A DNA stretch of 64,000 bases from Ancistrus triradiatus. Lineage: Eukaryota > Chordata > Actinopteri > Siluriformes > Loricariidae. Shown one piece after another: positions 14,901 to 26,900 of the stretch (positions are counted from its first letter, which is position 1; each line of letters starts with the position of its first letter). The DNA lies in contig JAJAGP010000433.1 of NCBI GenBank assembly GCA_025084515.1, forward strand, positions 353,645 through 417,644. Direction: 5' to 3'. The notes under the pieces were generated by a model. The model was not told the DNA's origin. It did no database searches and worked only from the letters and a program-made list of their open reading frames with translations. A program made the translations under genes and the position numbers.

Positions 14901-17900
14901 AGAATACACTGCCAAAATGATATCAAGTTGAAAAATATATATTCCTTAATTTATCTTATAGGCCTTTTTTTCAACTATTCAACATATTGGTAGACCTTTT
15001 ATTTTCTTTGAGTAATCTTTGAGTGGTAAGTAGAACAATCTAACCCTTAGCCACTTATTTGCCTTTAGCGTTAGATTGGTTACATTAAAATTAGATATCT
15101 TAAAATATTTTTTATGTAATATAGGCCAATTAGGATACTGGTGCTTAGGATACTGTGTGATGTAACACAGTCCTCCCTAAACAGCATTTCTGTGACATGC
15201 ACCACACTCTTCTGTCCATTTGGACCAGACTGGATAGGATTATTTGCTATTGTGCATCCATAAGCATTGGGCACAAACACCCTTTTTGTGGTAGGTACAC
15301 TCCACTGCTTACCAGGGGCAGCCCATGAACTTTGTTGTTTAGGAAATGCTCTGACTCAAATGACTGGCCATAAGAAACAGTCCCTTTTTTAAAGTCCCTG
15401 GGGTTTCTACTCCTGAACATTTCTAAAAGTAATGACCTCATTTGTTTCATAACAAGAACCGACTGGTCACTTGCTGTGTATTTTATGCCAGAGCATAACA
15501 TGTGCCACTTTAACAAGCAAACATTATTATTTGTTATTCAGTCTGTGCTTGGTTTAATAAATGTATATATTACAATATTTTGAAGGTAAATATCTTCAAA
15601 AGCAAAAATGAGATTAATAGTGCATAGTAGTTTAGCATTAACATATTTTCCCACCCTTTTATGGGGTCACTGGCCGACCTGTGGAGGCAAAAGGAAAGAA
15701 AAACACTACAGCTCCTGAACCTCAAGAGCTTCTATTCCCAGTTCTCAGATCACAGCATCCATGAGGCGTCCCACCATTTGAGTTGTGAGACCAGTCACCA
15801 TCTGTTTCACTCATCTTCCTTCAAAACATATCAACAGAAGGATCCTGCACCACTGGTTGAATCTGTACCATCTGTACAATCTTGGTACTGGAACCATGCT
15901 GCTTACATACAGTACTGTGCAAAAGTCTTAGGCAGTCTATATTTTTCAGTTTATATTCTATTTCTTTCTTATTTACATCTTAGTGGCCATTGCACTTTGT
16001 AGTTCTACAATTACAGGCTGTAGTCCATCTGTTTCTCTACATACTTTGTGTGTACATCAGTGTCACTGTACTGATGCGAATGATCAGGTGGATTCACAGG
16101 TGGTCCTGTGGGGTCCTGACCATTAGAGAACAAAGAAAAAGGGACAAGCAAAGTATCTAAAGAAATTTATATTGAGAAAAGGACTTGATGCCTTCATATT
16201 TTGTTAAAGTTCTGAAGTTCATACACTTCTGAACATACCATGTGTCTCCACTGTTGTTAGTGTTACTACTGTAGTGAAGATACCAGCACAAGCTCTCTCA
16301 GAAGTGTGCAAAGCTACCATACTTCATACTGTCAACAAATGTCATATTTGATCCAGCCCCCATAAATATGGTATCTCAGGGGAAAGCTGAACTCTTAAAA
16401 AAAGAGTAAACTAAGCAGTTTTGCATCCATAACTGCATACCATCCTCATAGTGCACAGTGCATTCAAGATGAGAACTCATATTCACATCTACAAGGGACT
16501 CATCACAAAGTGCTGCCTCAAGGGAGGAAAACAGGAAATACAAGGCTCGGTTGCCTTAGCAATGATGTATACAGATTACCTGTCTCAGCTTCAACAGAGC
16601 TCTTCCTGCTTGAGCGAGAGCCTTTGTAGCCCCAGATGGTAAAAGTATAGCGGACCCCAGGCTTTAGAGAGTTGAAACGGTAGGAACTAGAATTTGCCCC
16701 AACTTGGAACTCCTGGCTGGTGCCATCAGCTGAGGTGTACTTCAGTATATAGCCATCAATCTCAGCACGGACCTTCTCCCATGTCACAGTTGCTGATTTC
16801 TCAGTTATATCCCTGGTGGCCAGGTTAGCTGGAGAATCAATGTCTATAGGAGACAGAGATTTGAGACAAGAAGTGAAAGACTGTGAAGAACACCTGAACA
16901 CATCCTGATGCACTGCAGTCTCTGACATCACCACATTTTGGCACAAATGAGAAGGTAATGAGCTAATTCGTTTTAGCTAAAGTAGCGTTTTTTTAGCTTA
17001 TATGTGTAAATTGTTAAAACGTATTAAATAAAATTTGACAAAACAGACTCATGGTAAACTACTGTCTCAGTTGTAAGACCCTCTGGACAATGGCATCTGC
17101 TAGATGCCTAGATGTAGATGTAGATGTAAACTGCATCGACACACTACACTCAGTGGGTCAGTCTAAGTAGAATTTAGCAGTAAATGTAACTCAAAATCTA
17201 AAGATTTATTATAGCAAAAAGTACCAGAGTAAGATCCAGTTAAACAGTGGTAATAATAACATACTGACACCTTCAATAAAATGATAAAGATAATAGAAAA
17301 ACAAATACTAATCAACCTGGTACTAACAATAATACAGCAGTAAAAGAAAACAAATAATAACCCAACAAGTCAGCATTCATGGAACCAGAAATGAAAAACA
17401 AAATTAGATCATTCCAATATATTGTAGAAATCCAGATAGCTCTAAAGTGTTTCTTAAACTTTTTATTAAAACTGTCAACAGTATCCAGCCAATAAGGCTT
17501 TTAACTGGAACATATTATTCGACATAACTATTCAAGACATAAATGTAGCTGGAATGCTCCGGCTTCACATGGTTTAATATTTCATTTCTCCAAAGCTCCA
17601 GACAGAGGTCCATTACATTAAATTTTCCAGTTTCCTTAATTAGAATTGTACTATTTTATTGAATAGTCTGTATAATATGGATCAAGGACAAATTAGAGTT
17701 TAAAAAATATATTAGAAGTCTGAAAGTGTTATGAAAATAGATAAATTGTCTACCTGCAATACAGTAATCTATTGAGTGTACTGATATGCATTACATAGCT
17801 TTAAAAGTAACAAATTCTATTTTTAAACCGGATCATTATGGCAAATGTCTCTATACATTAATTAAGCAATAATACACGAGCGGGAGTGCTTTAACGTGAG

Positions 17901-20900
17901 ATATTGGCAGGGGTGTGATGCGGTCGTAGGCCTCGTGCCTACCTGCCAATATCTCACTTTAAAGCATGACTTTGGGTGTATTTATCTCCATTTATTGTTA
18001 GATTTTAAGATAAACTATTTTTAAGAAAACTATTTGTTTATCACTCTTTCGCGAGGTAAAACAGTTCCATTCTATCATTACTCAGAGGATAAGGCCTTCA
18101 GTCATTAAAGTCGAGGAACAGAATTATCAATAACTGTTTGCTATACAAACAATAAACACAAAGATATCAATTGGTAAGGTTATTACATTTATTAAAAATA
18201 AAGTTTATTTACATTGAGCAAATAAAATGGTTATGGTTATAAGGCAGGCTGCTACAAAGATCCACTATTCTACCGACTGAAGCAAATCGGAGTGAGATCC
18301 CGGTGTTATAACCAAAGTCTAGGATCCCGATAGATGAGCGATTATAAATTGTATGATGAAGCTCTTAATGTTAATCTTATCAGTCAGAAATGTAGCGGCA
18401 GACTAATAGAGCATCAGCAGCTTCGCTGGGTTAAGAGCTGGACTTAACATATAACATAGCAATACCAGTCATATGAACCTCCGGACATGTGTTTAATGAA
18501 AGACGCCAAGTTTAACTCCAGCAAACAACTTCTTTGTGAGTGATGAAACTGGTTCAGTTCATTTTTGTTGATGGGACTAAAGCTGCTCGCCAGTGTAGTT
18601 GCTCTTCCGTCGAGCTGTGACTCCATTAAGAGTCCAGGATGTTTGATTTAAAGGACTGACTTCCAGAGCTTCCAAATCCTAAAGGTGATAAACCTTTGGC
18701 TCAGGTTGGTCATTAATAGCTTCATGTTCCAAATTTAAAATTGGAGTACATTTAAATAGATTTTATAAACTAATTATAGGTTTCATTTCGGCAGTTTTTT
18801 ACTCATTATAACTTGGATGATTTTTAGGGCAGCCATCGTTGCTAGGTTACGTGTGTATGCCGCAGAGTGATACTTATAGAGCGTCGGTCACAGGAAAATC
18901 GTCTCTCAGCCAATCAGATTGCGGGATCGGAACTAACTGTGGTATAATAATAAATGTTATATTTAAAATGTTATTTACAATTAACAATGAAACATGTAAA
19001 ATATTTAAAAACTCTTTGTAGAATTTAAATTCCAAAACCTCAATTATTTTTTCTATAAATATTTAATACACATGGCTTTCTGAAGTCACATTAAATAAGA
19101 ATCTGAAGCAGCTGAGCCAGAACTTCAAAATAACAATATTTATATATGACCAAACGTATCTGTATTTGTGGTCAGGCACTTGCACCACCTGACATGTTTG
19201 GACTTTAAAGCAAACAGTTGAGGCTTTAATCTTGTAGAAACACGGTGGTTAAATGCCAGAAGTAATTATCACAGCCTTAAGTACTAGACACGCCTCCCAT
19301 AATTGAGAGGAAAGTCATTTCTCAGGGTGCTCTTAGGAATGTTGGTTCCCCCTAGACTCATTTTAATTCGAAAAGCAAAGAAAATGTAAGAAATGCAAAT
19401 ATTTAAATTGCCTAGAGGGTTAACATGGTATACTAACACCTGTGGCATCTGAACCAGAGCCATGATTGATAGATAAATCCACACTAAAGAAATAACATAA
19501 TATTTTTAAACAAAATTTAAAAAGCATTACTTTATAATACCATTATAACTCTTTCCTTGATGTGGATTATTTTTTTTGTATGAATGTTTTTTTTTCTGTA
19601 CATTTACCAGTTTAAACTGGAAACTGCACACCTGTAATGTTACGACGTGATATACATAATCTTATATACCAGCATACTTCACAGACAAATGCCAGAATTT
19701 TTATTCTGGTTTCTGTTTTAGTTCTAATGATCTGACATTGCTGAAACTCACCATCGCCACAAAACCAACAAAAGCTAACCTGTGAGTCCTGTAGCATAGG
19801 ATGGTTTGCCCATACTGCTTCCTTTAATGGCCTGCACTGTTATCTGGTACTCCGTTCCTGGATTAAGGCCTGTAAAAACCATTACAGTTCACTTTCAAAC
19901 AAAACATTCCTTCTGATGTTTTCATACACTGGGTGTCCTGTGTAGCCAAGAAATACCTTTATTCCACTGAAAGTGGTTAACTGTTCATGAAAGGCTGGTA
20001 AAATTAAATCATACAGTTAGAGTGGCGGTTAATATAAAATGATCAGATGTACTTATGTAGCAACTATTAACAGTTAGCAACTATTTGAATGGATCTATTC
20101 CCTCGCTTCATTGAAAGAAGAAAAAAAAATTGTTTGATTTAAAAAATTACATTTGAACAATGTGTGATTGTCATATAATTATTCAGAACTATGTATATAC
20201 TGCATAGGATACACACTACACTCAGTAACAATACAAGCTAACAGAATTGTAAAACAATAAGGTTTGAATATCATGGGGAAACTGTTGGAAGCATATTCAC
20301 ATTGTGAATTTGCAAGAGTTGATTGCAAACAGATGTGTATTAGTGGACAAAAAAAGCGGATCAGTGAAAGACAAAGCGATCACTGGGAGAAAAAGAATAA
20401 ATACTGGAAGAGAGAAAACTGTGGTGGCACAATGGTTAAGACAGTGGATAAGTGGTTAAGATACTGGGTTATTGTATTGAATGTTGAAGTCCTATCACGC
20501 TGCATTGAGAACAAACGCTAGCAACTTGAAGGTAAGGAGGTTTTATTAGACACACAAGAATACAGGGAAGCGGACAGGACGAGCAAGGAGCATGGAGGAG
20601 AGGTAGGGAACCAAGTGAATCGGCGAGAACAGGTAAGTGAGGGACGCTTAAATAGAGCAGTAATGCAGGAGTCAAACGGAACAGGTGGAGGTAATTAGTA
20701 ATCGGGGGATGTGGATCGTACCAGATTGCGGGTGTGTCGATCCGGGCTGCTGGTGGGCGTGACAGTACTCCCCGAAGGCCGCGTGCAGGAGGGAGCGCGA
20801 CGAGCAGTAGCGGCGGTGGACCCCGAGGAGGATTTGCGCGGCTGTGCTCCTCCGGACCATAACCCTCCCAGTCGACCAAGTACTGTAGCCGTGCACCCCG

Positions 20901-23900
20901 CCGATGGGAGTCCAGGAGGCAGCGGACGATGTAGGCGGCATTCCCGTCCAGCTCCGCAGGTGGTGGCTGGTCAGACGGAGAGGAGGCATCCAGAGGACCA
21001 GGCACCCAGGGCTTGAGGAGAGATACATGGAAGGCTGGACAGATACGAAGATGTAAGGACAGGTCGAGCTTGTACGTGACATCGTTGATTCGTTTAACGA
21101 TCTTGAAAGGTCCCAGGAAGCGTGGAGAGAACTGAGAACCACCCTGCGTGCGCCGGAGATCCCGTGAGGACAGTCAAACTCTATCTCCCAGTTGGTAAGT
21201 CGGACGGCGGTGACGATCCGCGTGCCTTTTGTAGCGGCGGATGGCTTTGTCGATTCGCTGATGCACCTGACACCAAATCTCCTCGCTGCAACGAAACCAA
21301 TTGTCAACGGCAGGCGCATCAGCTGGCGTGGCATCCCAAGGGACGAACGGCAGTTGGAATCCCAGGACGCACTGGTATGGTGTGAGACCCGTAGTGGAGT
21401 GACGGAGCGAGTTTTGCGCGATCTCGGCCCAGGGAAGAAACAGGCTCCAGTCCAGCGGGTTGTGTAAACAATAACACCGAAGGAACTTATTCAACTCCTG
21501 GTTGGAGCGTTCGCACTGGCCGTTTGATTCCGGGTGGTAGCCAGAAGAGAGGCTCACCGTAGCCCCCAGCTTGTCAAAAAAGGCGCGCCAGACCGCGGAG
21601 GTGAACTGGGGGCCCCGATCCGAGACGATGTCCTCGGGGATGCCGAAAAGGCGGAACACCTGCCCGAAGAGTACCTCCGCCGTCTGCAGAGCGGAAGGGA
21701 GTTTGACCAAGGGGATGGAAAGAAAAGCACGCGAGAAGCGATCAATCACTGAGAGAATGGCGGTGTACCCCTGAGATGGAGGGAGGTCAGTGATAAAATC
21801 GATTGCGATGTGGGACCAGGGCCGTTGCGGTATAGGCAAGGGATGGAGCTATACGGAGGGGAGAGTACGGGGAATCTTGCACTGAGCACAGATACTGCAG
21901 GAAGCAACAAAGTGATGAACATCCTTGCGCATGTTACGCCACCAATAGCGAGCGGCGAGCAGTTGATAAGTGCGGGTTTCCCCGGGGTGTCCAGAGCGGA
22001 GGGAGACGTGCGCCCAGGTGACGAGACGGTCCCAGAACACAGCCGGAACGAACTTCTTGCCCGCTGGGCAACCTGGGGGAACACGCGTTCGTGCGAGGCT
22101 GTCATCCAGTTCACGCTCGAGATCCCACTGGACAGCTCCAACGATACAGGACTCCGGGATGACTGAGGCAGGAGGTTCTGGAGAGATAGGGTCTGAATCG
22201 TGGCTACGAGAAAGGGCGTCCGCCTTGGTGTTCTTCGAGCCGGGCCGGTACGATATGGTAAAAGAGAAGCGGGTGAAAAACAGGGACCAACGTGCTTGAC
22301 AAGCATTGAGTCATTTAGCGGAGCGTAGATATTCGAGGTTCTTGTGGACAGTGAGGACGGTGAAAGGGTGATTGGAACCTTCCAGCCAATGTCTCCATTG
22401 CTCCAGGGCTAACTTGATGGCCAGCAGTTCGCGATCCCCAATGTCATAGTTGCGTTCAGCAGGAGAGAGCTTGTGAGAATAGAAGGCGATGGGGTGCAAT
22501 TTGGGAGGATCGCCCAAGCGTTGAGAAAGGACCACACCCACTCCTACAGAAGACGCATCCACCTCCAGAATAAAGGAACGGTCTGGATCGGGGTGGTGAA
22601 GCGCTGGTGAAGGCAGCTTTGAGGGCGGTGAAGGACTCTTCTGCTTCCGAAGGCCAACGAAGGAAACGTGGATTGCCTCGCAGAAGCGTGGTCAAGGGTG
22701 CCACCACCCAACTGAAGTTCCGAATGAATCGGCGGTAAAAATTTGCGAAGCCCAGGAATCGTTGAAGATCCTTAATAGATTTGGGCATGGGCCAGGAGAG
22801 GACAGCCGAGATTTTGAATTAATCCATGGCCACACCGGACGGAGAGATTACGTAGCCGAGGTAGTGGACAAATTGGGTATGGAACTCACATTTCTCTGCT
22901 TTAACGCGGAGGTGATGCGAACGTAGCCTTTTGAGAACCAGTCGTACTTGAGCGATGTGAGTGGTCAGGTTTGGCGAGTAGATCAGAATATCGTCTAGGT
23001 ACACCAACAGGAAGCGGCCCAGCATGTCACGAAAGATGTTGTTAATGAATGCCTGGAAAACCGATGGAGCGTTGGCCAGGCCAAAGGGCATCACCAGATA
23101 CTCATAGTGTCCCAAAGATGTACTGAAGGCCGTTTTCCATTCATCGCCCTCCCTCACACGGACCAGATTATAAGCGTTCCGAAGGTCCAACTTGGTATAC
23201 CAATGAGCGGACCTGAGGTGTTCCAAGGCCGAGGGCACGAGCGGGAGTGGATAGGCGTACCTCTTCGTGATGCGGTTAAGGTCACGGTAGTCGATGCATG
23301 GCCGTAATCCTGAATCTCGTTTGGGTACGAAGAAAAAACCCACCGAGACAGGCGAGGTGGACGGGCGTATGAATCCAAGGTCCAGATACTCTGTGACGTA
23401 ATCGTTCATGGCCTTCTCCTCAGCAGGCGAAAGAGGATACAGGCGGGCCTTGGGAAGCGGAGAATCAGGCAACAGGTCGATGGCGCAGTCGTAGGAACGG
23501 TGAGGCTGAAGAAGAGCCGGTGACCCTTCTCCGAAGACCAACGACAGGTCCTGGTATTGGCTGGGCACATTGAGAGGAAGAGCGGAAGAGACGGAGACCG
23601 GGAGAGAATTAATCTGGAGGGCAGGATGACGTAGACAATGTTTCTGACACCATGGTGACCAACGGATTAGTTCCCGGGCGGACCAGGAAATGAGGGGATC
23701 ATGACGATGAAACCAAGGAAGTCCCAGTATGACGGGATAAGCCAGAGAGGCTACAGGGAAAAAGGTGATTGTCTCCTCATGCATAGCACTGGTGATGAGG
23801 TGTAGAGGAGCGGTAACACGAGTAATGAGGCCGGAGCCAAGTGGTTGCCCGTCAGCAGCAGTGACTCACCGGCCAGCGGGAAGAAGGGTGCAGGGAATCT

Positions 23901-26900
23901 TCCACTCGTTGACCAGATGATCGACGATGAAGTTTCCCTGAGCGCCGGAGTCGATCATGGCTGTGAGAGGAACCTCAGCGTGAGAGATTTGTAACAACAC
24001 AGGTAATGTGAAGAAGGGTAGAGGAGAGGACAGACTCACTCGGGGTGTGCGTGCCAAATTTCTGGTATGGCCGCCAGCAGAGGGAGCAAGGTCACAATCT
24101 GGACGTCGGTGACGCTCAGAACAGCAGTAACAACACAAGCCCATTTGAAAGCAACACTGGTGCTCTTCGGAAGAGAGACAGGCCCCTGTGAGTTCCATGG
24201 CCTCGGGGGGAGGTGACGGATCCCGGCCAGTGGGAGCAGGCGTAGTACGTGAAGCTGTGCGTGGTCGAGTTGTGAGCAATTGATCCAGGCGAATCGTGAG
24301 GGTGATGAGTTCCTCTAGAGAGAGGTCAATATCGCGTCCGGCCAGCTCCCTCCTGAGATCAGGACGCAAACCCTGAAGGAAGGCTGAAAGAAGCGCCGAG
24401 GTGTTCCAGCCACTCTGGGCTGCCAGTGTGTGGAACTCAAGCGCGTACTCGGCGGCAGATCGACGACCTTGGCAGATGTGGAACGACAGTGACGGCCCTC
24501 GCGAAGGTGCTGGAATACGGAGCAAAAGGCGGCCGCAAAACGAGCATAATCCCGGACCTCAGGACCCTGTTGGGACCAAATGGCGGTGGCCCAGTCCAAG
24601 GCATGATGAGTGAGAAGGGAGATAACCAGGGCGATGTGGGCAGCGTCGGAGTCAGGGGGTGAGTGACAAAAATAAAGGTCGCACTGCATCAAGAAGCCCT
24701 CGCAACGATCCGGGTCTCCTCCATATTTCTCCGGAAGAGCAATCCTGTAGATGGAAGGCGGTGGCGAGCTTTGCGGAGGACTGGAGGGAAGCGGAACTGA
24801 GGCTGCGTCCGTAGCGGCGGGGGGCAGCGGGAGCTGTGACATCCGCTGGGTGAGCTCGTTGACAGAGGGAACCAGGGTACGCTGGTTCTCGGTGAGGTAT
24901 GAGACAGCTTGAACCACCTCCTGAAGCTGAGCACGGAGGTCGGCAAGCTGTTGTTCGACCGCGGGAGCGAGGGCGTGATCAGAGCCAGTTGCCGCTGTCT
25001 CCATGGCAGCCGATTCAACTATCACGCTGCACAGAGAACTAAGAGACAAACGCTAGCAACTCGAAGGTAAGGAGGTTTTATTAGACACACAAGAATACAG
25101 GGAAGCGGACAGGACGGGCAAGGAGCATGGAGGAGAGGTAGGGAGCCAAGTGAATCGGCGAGAACAGGTAAGTGAGGGACGCTTAAATAGAGCAGTAATG
25201 CAGGAGTCAAACGGAACAGGTGGAGGTAATTAGTAATAGGGGGATGTGGATCGTACCAGATTGCGGGTGTGTCGATCCGGGCTGCTGGTGGGCGTGACAA
25301 GTCCCAGCACTGTAAACTGTAAATTACTTGGATAGTATGTTGTTATATTGTCTGACTTCTAAGTCACTCTAGACAAGGGTATCTGATAAATATTGGATAT
25401 ATGACTGTAATGAAATTTGAAAGCATATTGGTCAGAAAGACCAAAACTAATTAAAAACAGCTTTATGAAAGGATATCAAAATGGTGTAGATTAGGACCCA
25501 CACAATACTGATAAACTACCGGCAATCAATGCAGTCTTGGACTTTCTGTGTACACACATTAGTATTTATTAATCACTCTAACAAAAAAAGGCACTTGAGA
25601 AATTTTTTTTGAATGCCATTTTATACCATAGTGTCATGATTCCAGGACTGATGGAGCTACAGTGGTGCTTGAAAGTTTGTAAACCCTTTAGAATTTTCTA
25701 TATTTCTGCATAAATATGATCTAAAACCTCATCAGATTTTCACACAAGTCCTAAAAGTAGATAAAAAGAATCCAGTTAAACAAATGAGACAAAAATATTA
25801 TACTTGGTCATTTATTTATTGAGGAAAATGATCCAATATTACATATTAGTGAGTGGCAAAAGTATGTGAGCCTTTGCTTTCAGTATCTGGTGTGACCCCC
25901 CTGTGCAGCAATAACTGCAACTAAACGTTTCCTGTAACTGTTGATCAGTCCTGCACACCGGCTTGGGGGATTTTAGTCCATTCCTCCATACAGAACAGCT
26001 TCAGCTCTGGGATGTTGGTGGGTTTCCTCACACTTCAGGTCCTTCCACAACATTTCGGTTGGATTAAGGTCAGGACTTTGACTTGGTCATTCCAAAATAT
26101 GAATTTTATTCTTCTTTAACCATTCTTTGGTAGAACGACTTGTGTGCTTAGGGTCGTTGTCTTGCTGCATGACCCACCTTCTCTTGAGATTCAGTTCATG
26201 GACAGATGTCATGACATTTTCCTTTAGAATTCTCTGATATAATTCAGAATTCATTGTTCCATCAATGATGGCAAGCCGTCCTGGCCCAGATGCAGCAAAC
26301 TAGGCCCAAACCACCATGTTTCACAAATGGCATAAGGTTCTTATGCTGGAATGCAGTGTTTTCCTTTCTCTAAACATAACACTTTTCTTTGAAACCAAAA
26401 AGTTGTATTTTGATCTCATCCGTCCACAAAACATTCTTCCAATAGCCTTCTGGTTTGTCCACATGATCTTTAGCAAACTGCAGACGAGCAGCAATGTTCT
26501 TTTTGGAGAGCAGTGGATTTCTCCTTGTAACCCTACCATGCACACCATTGTTGTTCAGTGTTCTTCTGATGGTGGACTTGTGAACAATAAACTTAGCCAA
26601 TGTGAGAGAGGCCTTCAGTTGCTTAGAAGTTACCCTGGCGTCCTTTGTGACCTTGCCAACTACACTCATTGCTCTTGTAGTGATCTTTGTTGGTCGACCA
26701 CTCTTGGTAACAATGGTCTTGAATTTCCTCCATTTGTACACAATCTGTCAGACTGTGGATTGGTGGAGTCCAAACTTTTGATGATTAGCATCAACACCTT
26801 TTTTTCTGAAGTCCTCAGAAATCTCCTTTGTTCATGTGATAATACCCTTCCACAAACATGTGTTTGTTTCTTTAAATAAAACAGGGTGCCCACTCACACC

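Larger units (their letters stand above)
20493..25299 (-). mobile_element. Ty3/gypsy LTR retrotransposon, Tf1/sushi-like chromodomain type
   Basis: LTRs of 272 bases (20493-20764) and 280 bases (25020-25299) are flanked by a 5-base target duplication, agtcc (20488-20492 and 25300-25304). On the minus strand each LTR reads TGTCAC...GTGATA. Order from the 5' end: self-complementary primer site, gag with zinc knuckle, protease, reverse transcriptase, RNase H, integrase and chromodomain, typical of chromodomain-bearing gypsy elements in fish. Most pol modules share one frame but are cut by at least four in-frame stops and by frameshifts, so the copy is not autonomous. It lies in the intron splitting FN3 domain 2. 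The base composition is GC-richer than the surroundings. Confidence 0.93.

Noticed and set aside
15661..16002. 113-codon plus-strand frame
   Set aside because: It runs into a Tc1-like terminus and a dispersed repeat; no family resemblance.
20672..21334. 220-codon minus-strand frame overlapping the integrase
   Set aside because: It is another phase of the gypsy pol; the real phase carries the DDE motifs and chromodomain.
26316..26879. 187-codon plus-strand frame
   Set aside because: It is the antisense of the Tc1 family A transposase in copy 3.
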